Shown here: piece after piece, positions 1 through 9,788 of the stretch
How the letters are laid out: every line of letters starts with the position of its first letter
How positions within the stretch are numbered: position 1 is the stretch's first letter
NCBI GenBank assembly: GCA_016710625.1
Contig: JADJVK010000032.1
Span: 1 to 33,079 of the forward strand
Length of the DNA stretch: 33,079 nt
Reading direction: 5' to 3'
From: Saprospiraceae bacterium
GTDB lineage: Bacteria > Bacteroidota > Bacteroidia > Chitinophagales > Saprospiraceae
Translations under genes and position numbers: made by a program
The notes under the pieces: generated by a model
What the model was told of the DNA's origin: nothing
The model's database searches: none
The model's input: only the letters and a program-made list of their open reading frames with translations

Positions 1-1824
1 AGTTTTTATACCTTATATGAAGAAAATATTTCAAAATTAAGAAATATTTTAGAGGAAACATCAAAAGGCAATCATCCAAAAGGTAGTTTAGAACAAAAAG
101 TTGGGGATTATTACCTGAGTGGAATGGACACTGCTGCTATTAATAAAATAGGTGGCACTCCATTGAAGCCTATGTTGGATAAAATTGATGCTGTTAAGAA
201 TATTAAGGAATTAATGGAGCTTAATATGACAAATTATGCTGCTGGCGAAGGAAGTTTACTAGGTTTCTATGTTGGGGCAGATGACAAAAATAGTGCTGCA
301 AATATCCCTGTTTTCACCCAATCAGGAATGTCACTTCCTGAAAAAGGGTATTACACAAGAAAAGATCCAGCAACAGTAGCTGCTAGAGAAGGTTTGGTGA
401 AATTAATTTCCACATTTTTCGAACTAACTGGTGCTGATAAAACTACAGCTTTGAAAAAAGCAAATGAACAACTTGCATTGGAAACTGAAATTGCAACTTT
501 CCATAAATTACCTGTTGAATTAAGAGACCCAATTGCGAATTACAATAAAAGAGCAGTAGTTGATTTGGATAAAAATCACCCAAATATTCCATTTAGTTTA
601 TTATTTTCAAAGCTAAATGCTAAAGTTGATAGTGTGAATGTTGGTCAGCCTAATTATTTTGTAGGCTTAAATAAATTGTTGATGTCCAAGCCATTAGATG
701 TTTGGAAAGATAAATTTAAATTTGCTTATATCAATTCTAATGCCCATCTACTCAGTAAAGAATTTGTGGATGCAGATTTTGCTTTTTCAAAAATTCTAAG
801 TGGTCAAAAGGAAGACAATCAACGATGGAAAAAAATGGTCAGTAATGTAGATGAAGGTATGGGTGATTTGTTGGGACAATTATATGTGAAAAAATATTTT
901 ACACCAACTGCGAAGAAAAGAATGGACGAATTGGTTAGTAATCTACAAGTTGCATTTGAGAAGAGAATTTCCAATTTGGATTGGATGAGTGATAGCACAA
1001 AAGTAAGTGCAAAATCAAAATTGAAAGCTTTTTTGAAAAAAATAGGCTTCCCAGACAAATGGAAAAATTTTGATGATGTTTCTATCGACAAAGCCAATTA
1101 TTTTGCAAATGCAAAAAATGTAGAATTACATAGTTTTAAAGTAATGGTCAATAAAATTGGGAAACCAGTTGATAGAACAGAGTGGGGGATGAGCCCACCA
1201 ACCGTTAATGCATATTACAACCCATCGAACAATGAGATTGTTTTCCCTGCTGGAATTTTACAATTTCCTTTTTTTGATGCAGATGCAGATGATGCCATCA
1301 ATTATGGTGGAATTGGAATGGTGATTGGACATGAAATGACTCATGGATTTGATGATCAAGGAGCACAATATGACGAAAAAGGCAATTTGAAAAATTGGTG
1401 GAAAAAAGATGATGAAACCAAGTTTAAGGCTAAAACTGGAAGTGTGGCAGCACAATACAATCAATTTACTGTGTTGGATAGTTTACATGTAAATGGGGAG
1501 CTTACTTTAGGTGAAAATTTAGCGGATATTGGTGGATTAGCGATAGCATATGATGCTTTCAAGATGACAAAACAAGGACAAGGCAATGAAAAAATTGATG
1601 GTTTTACCCCTGACCAAAGATTTTTCTTAGGATATGCTCAAGTATGGAGATTAGTAAATAGAGATGAAACCATGAGGTCTAGAATAATGACAGATCCTCA
1701 TTCGCCAGAAATGTTCAGAGTCAATGGACCAGCCATGAATTTCAGTCCATTTTATACAGCTTTCGATGTAAAAGAAGGGTACAAAATGTATCTTGCACCA
1801 GAGAAAAGAGCAAAAATATGGTAA
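1..1824 (+). CDS. M13 family zinc metallopeptidase (neprilysin/PepO-like), 5'-truncated by window edge
   Basis: Zinc endopeptidase of the neprilysin/PepO (M13) family, expected to be exported and to cut oligopeptides. The frame is open from base 1, so the 607 codons seen lack about 70-80 N-terminal residues, including any signal peptide; the ATG at 124 is internal. The zinc motif HEMTH is encoded at 1330-1344, and the second signature, GENLAD (third ligand Glu at 1513-1515), follows about 60 residues later, the normal M13 spacing. A Ser-Pro-Phe-rich segment near the end also fits the family C-terminus, although the chain stops on KIW rather than the usual CxVW ending. It is intact and is followed by a strong terminator, so it is transcriptionally separate from the next block. 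Assignment is from motifs and overall similarity; substrate is unknown. Confidence 0.93.
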   Translation, partial: SFYTLYEENISKLRNILEETSKGNHPKGSLEQKVGDYYLSGMDTAAINKIGGTPLKPMLDKIDAVKNIKELMELNMTNYAAGEGSLLGFYVGADDKNSAANIPVFTQSGMSLPEKGYYTRKDPATVAAREGLVKLISTFFELTGADKTTALKKANEQLALETEIATFHKLPVELRDPIANYNKRAVVDLDKNHPNIPFSLLFSKLNAKVDSVNVGQPNYFVGLNKLLMSKPLDVWKDKFKFAYINSNAHLLSKEFVDADFAFSKILSGQKEDNQRWKKMVSNVDEGMGDLLGQLYVKKYFTPTAKKRMDELVSNLQVAFEKRISNLDWMSDSTKVSAKSKLKAFLKKIGFPDKWKNFDDVSIDKANYFANAKNVELHSFKVMVNKIGKPVDRTEWGMSPPTVNAYYNPSNNEIVFPAGILQFPFFDADADDAINYGGIGMVIGHEMTHGFDDQGAQYDEKGNLKNWWKKDDETKFKAKTGSVAAQYNQFTVLDSLHVNGELTLGENLADIGGLAIAYDAFKMTKQGQGNEKIDGFTPDQRFFLGYAQVWRLVNRDETMRSRIMTDPHSPEMFRVNGPAMNFSPFYTAFDVKEGYKMYLAPEKRAKIW

Positions 1825-1846
1825 ATAAAAAGTGATAAAATATTTT

Positions 1847-1885
1847 AAAGGGAAACAGATTTAGAATGCTGTTTCCCTTTTTTAT
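1847..1885 (+). terminator. Rho-independent terminator after the M13 peptidase
   Basis: A perfect 12-bp stem (arms 1847-1858 and 1869-1880, reading AAAGGGAAACAG and its complement) with a 10-nt loop runs directly into a T-rich stretch. It lies 23 nt after the peptidase stop codon. Confidence 0.85.
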
Positions 1886-1927
1886 TTGTATATTATTTTA
1901 CATTTCTGCATTATTTAAGATTAAAAT

Positions 1928-1959
1928 TTTGCAATTATAAAAATTAAAACATATATTTG
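1928..1959 (+). promoter_or_regulatory. Bacteroidota-type promoter for the lipoprotein/MauG block
   Basis: TTTG at 1928-1931, a 20-nt spacer, then TATATTTG at 1952-1959 match the Bacteroidota -33/-7 consensus (TTTG ... TAnnTTTG). The site lies just past the terminator and about 36 nt before the first start codon of the block, which is the expected geometry. Confidence 0.6.
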
Positions 1960-1994
1960 TTGAAATTTATTTTTTTAACATAAAAACATTTTCC

Positions 1995-3304
1995 TTGAAA
2001 CGCCTTATAGCTATATTGACACTACTTCAAATTTTCTCTTCTTGTATTAAGAACCCTGTAGATTCTGGTGATGTTAATACTTCCATAAATTTAGTAAATA
2101 ATGATATTGGAGTTGTTCGATTGTCATGGGACAAAACAAATATTTCTACATTTAAAGAATATATTTTATTGAGTTCACCAACACCAATAAAAATATATAA
2201 ACAATTAAGTGAGATTCCAACTAATTTAATAAAAAAAAGAATATCTGATGTTGAAGAAAATAAATTTATTGATACTACAAATTTACAAAGTACATATTAT
2301 AGAGTTTTTGTAGATATTGGCTCAAGACTTTTAATAAGTAATGAGTATTATTTTAAAACTTCTACTTTTTTTTGAGATGAACGATATTTAATTACAAATT
2401 CTTATTATGATGAAATTAATAAAAAAATTATAATAGTTGATAATAGTACTTATAAATATATTTTTTCAATAGATAACCAAAAAGAGCTTTATAATTATGA
2501 CTATTTAACTAATATACCTAAGTTTAAAAGTTTTGGTATAGGAGATTTAGGATTTGGTAATGAAATATTTATTCCTAATAATAGTTATATAAACATAAAG
2601 AATGTTGAAAATTTATTATTAAAAGATACTATCAATGCTTCTGATTGCACAGCAATTGATATAGATGATGGCAAAATTTACTACTCAAGTCAAACTAAAA
2701 ATAAAATTGTATGTGTGGATCGAAAGACAAAAAAGAGTTTATTTGAATTTGGTAGAGCTTATTCATCTGATCTTTTGAAAAAAGTAAAGAATAAAAATGA
2801 AGTGATTAGGGTTAGGAATATTACTTCAGTTGCAAATATTGATTATTATCATTTTGATCCAAATACTGGCAAAATGTTGGATAGTATTAGTAATATTGGA
2901 AATATTGGCCAAATAAATATTGATGGCACTAAAACTACTTTTTCTAAAAGCGGTGAATTTTTTGTGCGGCAATTCAAATAGCAATAGTTATAAGTTGTAA
3001 GTAAAAAAATTAGAAAATTAGGAGACTTAAATATTCCATTTAATTTAATGGTTATCAAAGTTATACTGCTATTTCTCCAAATGAAAAATATATTGCTATA
3101 GCTAGTACAAATATTAATGCTTCATCAGATATAATCATTTATTTTGGTACATCACCATATAATGAAATCAAGAGATATAAGTCAAAGTTGAATTATATTC
3201 AATCAATTGCATTAGATAATGATAAAATATTTGTTATTGGTTATGATAATTCTCCTAATATTCAAAATTTGAATGTAACTGCAATTGAAACAATTAAAAT
3301 TTAA
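1995..3304 (+). pseudogene. FnIII-like/propeller-like lipoprotein, copy A (disrupted)
   Basis: Unrecognised lipoprotein. It opens at a TTG with a basic n-region, a hydrophobic stretch and a lipobox ending in FSSC, so it should be a cell-envelope lipoprotein of about 430 residues. An FnIII-like segment follows (Ser-Trp start, Tyr-Tyr-Arg near its end), then a repetitive beta-rich region resembling a YncE/SMP-30-type propeller, ending ETIKI. The frame is broken by an in-frame TGA at 2373-2375 (the same frame reopens to 2981), then by frameshifts near 2965, 2995 and 3045. It is clearly paralogous to the gene at 5145-6453: both share the FnIII-like region, a GDxGxGNE motif and a similar C-terminus. 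Either a pseudogene or a badly read gene; the function is unknown. Confidence 0.6.
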
Positions 3305-3314
3305 ATAAATACCT

Positions 3315-3978
3315 ATGAGACAATATGTTATAATATTTTTATTATTTTTATCAAGGTTATTGTTTAGTCAGGATGAAAATCAGTTCGATAAAAAAATTGT
3401 AAACGAATTTGGTGTAAATGCCACTGAATTATTGGCTCAATTGTTAAAAATTCCTAGTGATTCGTCCTTTAATTCAAAGCAAATATATCTTTTGACTTAC
3501 AAATTTTTATATAAAGATTATGCTTTGAGAATTGGTGGAGGTGCTGATTATAAGAATGAACAAACTAAAAAAGATGAGTTTGTTGATGTGAATAGCAAGA
3601 TTTCATTAAAATATGATTTAAGAATTGGAATAGAGAAACAACTTCCTTTATTTAAAAAGTGGAGAGGATATGTTGGAATTGATGCAATTTACGGATACAA
3701 TGCATTAAAAAGATATCACCGATAGTGGCTTTGATAAAATTACTAAATTAGTGGATCAAAAATATTATGGATTCGGTCCAGTTTTAGGTTTGCAATTTAA
3801 TTTGTCCAAAAGATTCAGTTTTGCCACAGAAACATCCTTGGTTTACAAGGTATATCAAGGACAAGACAAGATATTTTTTGAAAAAGCACCACAATTTAAT
3901 AATTCAAAAGAAATAATAACTGGTAGTAGTATTAAATACAATCTCCCAACATCATTATATATCATTTATAGAATCTAA
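3315..3978 (+). CDS. Putative outer-membrane beta-barrel protein (one frameshift)
   Basis: Begins with a typical signal peptide (hydrophobic core, then LLFSQ), followed by alternating hydrophobic and aromatic strands and a C-terminal stretch ending IYRI, all consistent with a small outer-membrane barrel of about 220 residues. I do not recognise a named family. The frame breaks near 3712, where one extra A in an A5 run switches the correct frame; removing it joins NALK to a continuous DITDSGFDK segment that leads into the downstream half starting around 3751. It starts 10 bp after lipoprotein A ends and sits 36 bp before the cytochrome c peroxidase gene, so it is probably co-transcribed with both and may be their outer-membrane partner. 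Confidence 0.6.
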
Positions 3979-4014
3979 AAAAAAATAATTAATAACCAAG
4001 TTAAAAAAAATATT

Positions 4015-5141
4015 ATGAAAAAAATTAATTTACTATTTCTAATAGTATTGAGTAGTGTTCTAATCTTCCAAAGTTGCAAAAAGGAGCTTAAATCAGATTA
4101 TAACGAAGCAACTCCAAATTTAGAATTAATCAATAATGATTTTTCGATTCCATCAAATCTCGTTATGTCGTCGGAAATAACATCAACCTATGATTATAGA
4201 TCATTAGAACCAAACGATAACAAAATAACTAATGAAGGTGCTGCTTTAGGAAGGGTATTGTTTTATGATAAAAAAATGTCATTGAATAATAAAGTTTCCT
4301 GTGGGTCTTGTCATATTCAAAAATTTGCATTTTCTGACGGTTTAGCAACTAGTACTGGTTTTGATGGGGAAAAGACAACTAGAAATTCTCCTGCAATTAT
4401 TAATGTTGTAGCACAAGGTTCATTTTTCTGGGATGGAAGATCGAAGAAATTAGAAGACATGGTATTAATGCCAGTAAGGAATCATGTTGAAATGGGTATT
4501 GATAAAATAGATAATTTAGCAAAGAAAATATCTGATATTTCCTATTATCCAGCATTGTTTGAAAAGGCTTTTGGTACAAAAGAAGTAACAAAAGACAGAA
4601 TTTCAAAAGCATTATCCCAATTTTTAAGATCAATGGTTACTCATAATACTAATTTTGATAATCATATTTATACTGCTTCAGAAAATTCTGGAAGATCAAT
4701 TTTTTACTGGGGAGCTGGATGTGGTGATTGCCACAATGGTGAAAATTTAAATTCAAAAGGTCCTTTTAATTTTTCATCTGATTTAAATTTTGCAAATATC
4801 GGATTAGACGAAATAACAGTTGACAAAGGATTAGGTGAAATAGATGCTAAAAAGAAGGTTGGTTTAAAATACCATCCTTAAGAAATGTAGCACTAACTGG
4901 TCCATATATGCATGATGGTAGATTCAAAACCTTGGAAGAAGTTGTAGAGCATTACAATTCAGGAGTTAAAAATAATAAAAATTTAGATTCTGCATTAAGA
5001 TTAGGTTGGAATGATTCTTCTGCTCCAAGGAAGTTAAATCTTACTGCTCAGCAAAAGAAAGATCTAGTTGCATTTTTGAAAACATTGACGGATGATAATT
5101 TAGTTAATGATAAAAGATTTTCTGATCCATTTATTCAATAA
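4015..5141 (+). CDS. Di-heme cytochrome c peroxidase / MauG family lipoprotein (one frameshift)
   Basis: Periplasmic or outer-membrane-anchored di-heme protein of the bacterial cytochrome c peroxidase/MauG family, which reduces hydrogen peroxide or drives heme-based protein oxidation. It has a lipoprotein signal (hydrophobic run ending FQSC), two c-type heme sites, CGSCH at residues 96-100 and CGDCH at 236-240, and the family segment PSLRNVALTGPYMHDGRF near the C-terminus. One A appears to be missing from the A5 run near 4851; adding it restores KEGWFKIPSLRN and gives about 375 residues, normal for the family. The frameshift looks like a base-calling problem rather than decay. No MbnP-like partner is visible; the neighbours are a barrel protein and two FnIII lipoproteins. 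Confidence 0.88.
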
Positions 5142-5144
5142 TCA

Positions 5145-6453
5145 ATGAAGCTATTAAATTATATTTTAATTAGTTTGATCGTATTGTTTGTATTGAATTC
5201 ATGTTTAAAAGATATTTCAGAAACAAATAATACTGAATTTCCAATTAAATTGGAGTTACAATCGAATTTGGAATCTAATTTTTCTTGGTCAAAATTAAAT
5301 AAATTTGGTTTTAAGTATTACTTAGTTACTAGAACAAAGAGTACATCAGAAATATTTAATGATGTTAATGACATCCCAGCAGAAAGCATTATAAAAAAAA
5401 TAACTGATATTGAAATTAATTCTTTCAAGGATTCTGCAATATCTGAATCATCTTATTATCGAATTTATGCGGTTTTCAATGATAGATTATTTATTAGTAA
5501 TGAAATCTATTGGGCTTCTAATTTATTAAATTTAGGTTCTACAAGTAGTTATTATATTGATTTATTTTATGATGATATTAATAATAACTTAGTTATTAAA
5601 TCAAATACCTATTTAAAATTATTCGACCCAGTTAAAAAAGCCGTGAAATTAACTAGATCATTCTCTTTCAATTCTAGTAGCAGTTATGATTACCCAGATT
5701 TTCATGTTGGAGATGTTGGAAATGGAAATGAAGTAATTGAAAATGAGTCAAGTAATATTTACTTTTTTGATCCATTAACATTGTTACCTAAGGATACTAT
5801 AAAATCTAATTCATATTCATATGGTTTTTTGGTTAGTAAAGATAGTATTATACATACTATTAACTAGTTCAAACCTTTATACCTATAATAGAAAGACTAA
5901 AAAACTCATTTCCACAAATTCAATAGGTTTTTTAGGAGTGGATAGAATAGCTTATACATCTTCAGATGAAATTATCACAAGTGATAATTTTGATGGCTAT
6001 AATTTTATAAATATAATAGAATTGGTAAGAATATTTCAACTGTTAAAACAGGATTTAAAGGTGTTTCACCAAACGCCTGGAGTTTTAATGAAGTTTTTAT
6101 ATCGAATGATGGTGAATAGCTTTATAGTTATAATAGTACTAATTTTTTCTGTTATGATAACAATACGAATATTATATTTAGTAAAAAATTTAATGCTAAT
6201 GTACAACCTTATAAATTGGCGATAAGTCCAAATCATACGAATTTTGTATACTTTTGGTTTAACTAATGATAATAGTATAGAAATTGATATCTATGATTTT
6301 GAAAACATGAATACTAACCCTAAAATTAAGTTTTCCAAATTTAATAATATTACAAAATACTATGTTACAAATAAATATATTTTTATTATAGGAATTAGGT
6401 TAAATCCAATTACATTTTCAAACGAATCATATCTAGAAACGATTGAAATTTAA
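5145..6453 (+). pseudogene. FnIII-like/propeller-like lipoprotein, copy B (disrupted)
   Basis: Second copy of the lipoprotein type seen at 1995-3304. It starts 3 bp after the peroxidase stop and has a lipoprotein signal (VLNSC), an FnIII-like region whose key positions match copy A (FSW, KKITD, SYYRIY, LFISNE), a VGDVGNGNE motif matching GDLGFGNE in copy A, and then repeated beta-strand segments. The first 240 residues are uninterrupted. The rest is recoverable only by switching frames near 5863, 6005 and 6250 and reading past a TAG at 6117-6119; the end, YLETIEI, matches ETIKI of copy A. Function is not known; proximity suggests a surface assembly with the barrel and the heme protein. Confidence 0.6.
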
Positions 6454-6468
6454 GTTATAATAGATAAT

Positions 6469-6508
6469 ATAGGGGTGAAATTTATCAAAATTTTACCCCT
6501 ATTTTTTT
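6469..6508 (+). terminator. Rho-independent terminator between convergent genes
   Basis: A hairpin of about 15 bp (arm 6469-6483 with AGGGGTGAAA, 4-nt loop, arm 6488-6502 with TTTTACCCCT, one G-U pair) is followed by seven T residues. It ends the plus-strand block and overlaps the stop codon of the minus-strand decarboxylase gene. The T-tract is only on the plus side, so it is best for plus-strand transcripts. Confidence 0.85.
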
Positions 6509-7649
6509 AGCTCAACCGATTTTTATAATCTTGATAATTGAAAGTACGAACTACATCAAATTCTCCATTTTCCCTATAAATCGCAATTGAAGGATGAGCA
6601 ACACCATTGAACATAGATGTTTTCACCATAGTATAGTGTATCATATCTTCAAAAATAACTAAATCTCCAGGTTCTAAAGGTTTATCAAACGAATAGGCTT
6701 CCATATAATCACCTGATAAACAACTAACTCCACCTAATCTATAACTCGGTTTTCCTTCGATAGGGTCAGTCGCTCCAGTTACTTTTGGTCTGTATGGCAT
6801 TTCTAAACAATCTGGCATGTGGCATGTGAAAGATACATCCAACATTGCTGTTTTTATGCCTTTATTATCCACAATATCCAAAACTGTACTCACTAAATCG
6901 CCTGTTTGCCAAGCAATTGCACTTCCAGGTTCCAGTATAATGTGTAAATTTGGATATTTTGATTTAAACTTTTTTAGTAATTTGATTAAATGATCAATAT
7001 CATAACCTTTTTTGGTCATCAGATGCCCACCACCAAAATTTAGCCATTTCAGTTTCGGTAAAAAATTGCCAAAAAGATGCTCAAATGAATTTAATACATT
7101 TTCAAGATCATAGGAATTAGATTCACAAAGGGCATGAAAATGAAGTCCTTCTAATCCTTCTGGCAATTTCCCTTCAAAATTTTCTATGGTCGTTCCCAAC
7201 CTACTACCTGGGGCACAAGGGTTATACAAATCAGTTTCCACCACAGAATATTCTGGATTTACCCTGATTCCTAAGCTTACAGTAGGAAACTTTTCAGCTA
7301 TAATAGGATAATATCTGTTATATTCAGAAATACTATTAAAAGTAATATGACTACTCAATGAAGCTATCGTTTCAAATTCCTTTGGATTATATGCAGCAGC
7401 ATAGGTATGAGCTTTACACTTCATTTCCTCATTGCACAACATAGCTTCATAAAGACTACTTGCTGTAGCTCCAGCTAAGTAATCTCTTACCATTGGAAAG
7501 GCACTCCACATAGAAAACCCCTTGAAAGCCAATATGATATCAATATTAGCCTCAACTTGAACTTTTTTTAACAATTCTAGATTTTTTCTCAGCAATTGTT
7601 CGTTCAAAACATAACATGGACTAGGGATTTTGGAATAATCAATCATCAT
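6507..7649 (-). CDS. nspC: Carboxynorspermidine/carboxyspermidine decarboxylase
   Basis: PLP-dependent fold III decarboxylase of 380 residues (the alanine racemase/ornithine decarboxylase type) that removes the carboxyl group from carboxyspermidine or carboxynorspermidine, the last step of the alternative bacterial polyamine route. The PLP lysine is Lys43 in AFKGFS; HFHALCE, a glycine-rich phosphate-binding stretch (NFGGGHLM), EPGSA and the CxSGD motif are in family order. Length is normal and the frame is intact. It begins 22 bp after the dehydrogenase gene at 7672-8874, so the two are a two-gene operon catalysing consecutive steps. Start is at MMIDYSK; either of the first two Met codons could be used. 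Confidence 0.93.
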   Translation of the reverse strand: MMIDYSKIPSPCYVLNEQLLRKNLELLKKVQVEANIDIILAFKGFSMWSAFPMVRDYLAGATASSLYEAMLCNEEMKCKAHTYAAAYNPKEFETIASLSSHITFNSISEYNRYYPIIAEKFPTVSLGIRVNPEYSVVETDLYNPCAPGSRLGTTIENFEGKLPEGLEGLHFHALCESNSYDLENVLNSFEHLFGNFLPKLKWLNFGGGHLMTKKGYDIDHLIKLLKKFKSKYPNLHIILEPGSAIAWQTGDLVSTVLDIVDNKGIKTAMLDVSFTCHMPDCLEMPYRPKVTGATDPIEGKPSYRLGGVSCLSGDYMEAYSFDKPLEPGDLVIFEDMIHYTMVKTSMFNGVAHPSIAIYRENGEFDVVRTFNYQDYKNRLS

Positions 7650-7671
7650 TTTAATTTAAAATTCTTTTGTA

Positions 7672-8874
7672 TTATAATTCTAAATCAACATTTATTGCCT
7701 CATGCCAAGGCAAACCCGATGTATTTAATTTTTCCAAAAATGGGTCTGGATCCATTTGCTCAACGTTCCAAACTCCTGGTTTGTACCATTTTCCTTGAAG
7801 CATCATCATCGCTCCAATCATTGCAGGTACACCTGTTGTATAGGAAACTCCTTGGGTGCCTGTCTCGTTATAAGCATCTTGATGATGGCAATTGTTCCAA
7901 ATATAATAAGTTTTTTCTTCTCCGTCTTTTATCCCTTTTATACGGCAACCAATGGAAGTTTGTCCTGTATAATTTTCTCCTAAATCACCTGGGTTGGGCA
8001 AAACAGCTTTCAAAAATTCTAATGGAATCACATCAACTCCTTTATATTTAACTGGCTCAATCCCAGCCATTCCGATATTTTGAATAACTCTTAGGTGGGT
8101 CAAATATTCATCCCCAAAGGTCATCCAAAATCTTGCTCTTTTTATTTTTGGAAAATGTTTTACTAAAGATTCAAGCTCTTCATGGAAAAGAACATAAGAA
8201 TTTTTAGGTCCAACATCTGGATAATTCAATGATTTCATAATTGAAAACGGTGGAATCTCAACCCATTCGCCATTTTCATAATATTTCCCGTTTTGAGTGA
8301 TTTCTCTGATATTAATTTCGGGATTAAAATTGGTTGCAAAAGCTTTTCCATGATCTCCTGCATTTGCATCAACTATGTCCAAATAATGAATTTCATCAAA
8401 ATGGTGTTTCGCAGCATAAGCAGTGAATACATTGGTAACTCCAGGGTCGAAACCACAACCCAATAATGCCATTAATCCTTTTTGCATGAACCTTTCATGA
8501 TAAGCCCATTGCCAGCTATATTCAAATTTTGCTTCCTCTTTTGGCTCATAATTGGCAGTATCCATGTAGTGCACTCCAGTCTCCAAACAAGCTTCCATGA
8601 TGGTCAAATCTTGATAGGGAAGAGCAACATTAATCACCATATCTGGTGAGAATTTGTTGATAAGTTTAACTAATTGAGGAATTTCGTCTGCATCCACTTG
8701 TGCAGTCTGTATATCAACACCAATTTTCTCTTTTATTTTTTGAGCAATCGCATCACATTTCGATTTGGTTCTACTAGCTAAAACGATGCTTGAAAATGTT
8801 TTTGGATTTTGAGCACATTTGAAAGTTACAACTTGTCCAACGCCACCTGCTCCAATGATTAATACTTTTGCCAT
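7672..8874 (-). CDS. Saccharopine dehydrogenase family protein, probable carboxynorspermidine synthase (CASDH)
   Basis: NAD(P)H-dependent reductase of 400 residues in the saccharopine dehydrogenase/Lys1-like family. The N-terminal Rossmann motif is GAGGVG (residues 8-13). In the polyamine pathway this enzyme condenses aspartate semialdehyde with a diamine (putrescine or 1,3-diaminopropane) to carboxyspermidine or carboxynorspermidine. The family name alone is ambiguous (lysine metabolism is the alternative), but it lies directly upstream of the decarboxylase gene with a 22-bp gap, which strongly favours the polyamine role. Frame intact. A Bacteroidota promoter is visible just upstream. Confidence 0.9.
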   Translation of the reverse strand: MAKVLIIGAGGVGQVVTFKCAQNPKTFSSIVLASRTKSKCDAIAQKIKEKIGVDIQTAQVDADEIPQLVKLINKFSPDMVINVALPYQDLTIMEACLETGVHYMDTANYEPKEEAKFEYSWQWAYHERFMQKGLMALLGCGFDPGVTNVFTAYAAKHHFDEIHYLDIVDANAGDHGKAFATNFNPEINIREITQNGKYYENGEWVEIPPFSIMKSLNYPDVGPKNSYVLFHEELESLVKHFPKIKRARFWMTFGDEYLTHLRVIQNIGMAGIEPVKYKGVDVIPLEFLKAVLPNPGDLGENYTGQTSIGCRIKGIKDGEEKTYYIWNNCHHQDAYNETGTQGVSYTTGVPAMIGAMMMLQGKWYKPGVWNVEQMDPDPFLEKLNTSGLPWHEAINVDLEL

Positions 8875-8908
8875 TATGATTTGGAATAATTAATGAATAA
8901 ATTAGTCG

Positions 8909-8941
8909 CAAAAGTAGGTATAATTTGATGTAATCAACAAA
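8909..8941 (-). promoter_or_regulatory. Promoter of the polyamine operon
   Basis: Read on the minus strand: TTTG at 8941-8938, a 21-nt spacer, and TACTTTTG at 8916-8909, matching the Bacteroidota TTTG/TAnnTTTG consensus. It lies about 35 nt before the dehydrogenase start codon. Confidence 0.55.
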
Positions 8942-8963
8942 TATATTTTTAACAATTATATTA

Positions 8964-9242
8964 TTAAATAATTACTGGAAAATTGTCTTCTTCTACAGGA
9001 GCATAGCGATTTAAAGCATCAAATTTTGATTTGTTCATCAATATAAATTGATTTTCAACTTGATTTATGAATTCTTGATCAACCATTTTTTTGATATCTT
9101 CAGGTGATTCCAAATTTTCCCCAGTCCTGAATTTGTATATTTGTTCGAATAATCCTGTTTCAAACTTAACTGATAATTTATTATCCATTTTGAAAATGGT
9201 GATTTTCATGAATGGATGATCGATTTCGCCAGCAACTCTCAT
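8964..9242 (-). CDS. Small conserved hypothetical protein (92 aa)
   Basis: No named domain recognised. Its MKITIFKMDNK...VKFETG segment resembles an unnamed family of small Bacteroidota proteins I recall only loosely. The sequence is acidic, mixed alpha/beta in appearance, without signal peptide or membrane segment, so probably cytoplasmic. Its ATG lies 3 bp after the stop codon of the DUF1415 gene, which suggests translational coupling and places it third in the mnmA operon. The Met at residue 12 is an alternative start. Confidence 0.7.
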   Translation of the reverse strand: MRVAGEIDHPFMKITIFKMDNKLSVKFETGLFEQIYKFRTGENLESPEDIKKMVDQEFINQVENQFILMNKSKFDALNRYAPVEEDNFPVII

Positions 9243-9245
9243 AAA

Positions 9246-9788
9246 TTATTGTTTTTTAATATTTTGTAGAATTGTCTCAAAGAATTTTATCCCTTTTTCT
9301 CTAGCTAATTTCTCATTATTTTCTGGTATTTTATCTACATTTTCATAGCTACTGATCGCTTTTTCTAATGATGCTTCTCTAATTATATGCAACATAGGGT
9401 AGGGGGAGCGGTTAGTATAATTGGCAGCATCCTCTTTTTTAGTGTGTTCGAAACGATATTCTGGATGGAAACTTGCGATTTGATAAACTCCTTCGTAACC
9501 AAATTCGAGTAAAATATCGTTAGCAGTGTCAACAAGGTCTAGATAATCTTGAAAATCAGAATAGCTTTCTGGGAAAATTAGTAATGAAGTTTCGAATTCA
9601 CTTTTGTCCAAAAAATGTAACTCAGTTAGAAAAGTGGTCAAATTAATTTCAAAATCATCCGAATCATCGACTACATATCGAATGGTTTCATTGATAAACT
9701 CTTTATTTGCAAAAGGGCAAAAATTTAATCCGATAACGATGTCTTTCACCCAAGATTTAGTTTGGGCAATTATTTGATCTGCTTCCAT
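9246..9788 (-). CDS. DUF1415 domain-containing protein
   Basis: Protein of 180 residues, matching DUF1415 over its length: WVKDIVIGLNFCPFA near the N-terminus and, in the second half, YEGVYQIASFHPEYRFE followed by ANYTNRSPYPMLHIIRE. Biochemical function of the family is unknown; the conserved Cys, His, Glu and Arg positions suggest an enzyme or metal site. Its ATG abuts the mnmA stop (TAAATG), so it is translated from the same transcript as the tRNA thiolase. This coupling is real in the sequence, but a role in tRNA thiolation is only a guess. Confidence 0.9.
   Translation of the reverse strand: MEADQIIAQTKSWVKDIVIGLNFCPFANKEFINETIRYVVDDSDDFEINLTTFLTELHFLDKSEFETSLLIFPESYSDFQDYLDLVDTANDILLEFGYEGVYQIASFHPEYRFEHTKKEDAANYTNRSPYPMLHIIREASLEKAISSYENVDKIPENNEKLAREKGIKFFETILQNIKKQ

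Noticed and set aside
2373..2375. TGA as a recoded tryptophan or selenocysteine codon in lipoprotein A
   Set aside because: Other genes in the window use TGA as a plain stop (for example the IS4 transposase end), the residue is not conserved in copy B, and no SECIS-like element was seen. A point lesion or error is simpler.
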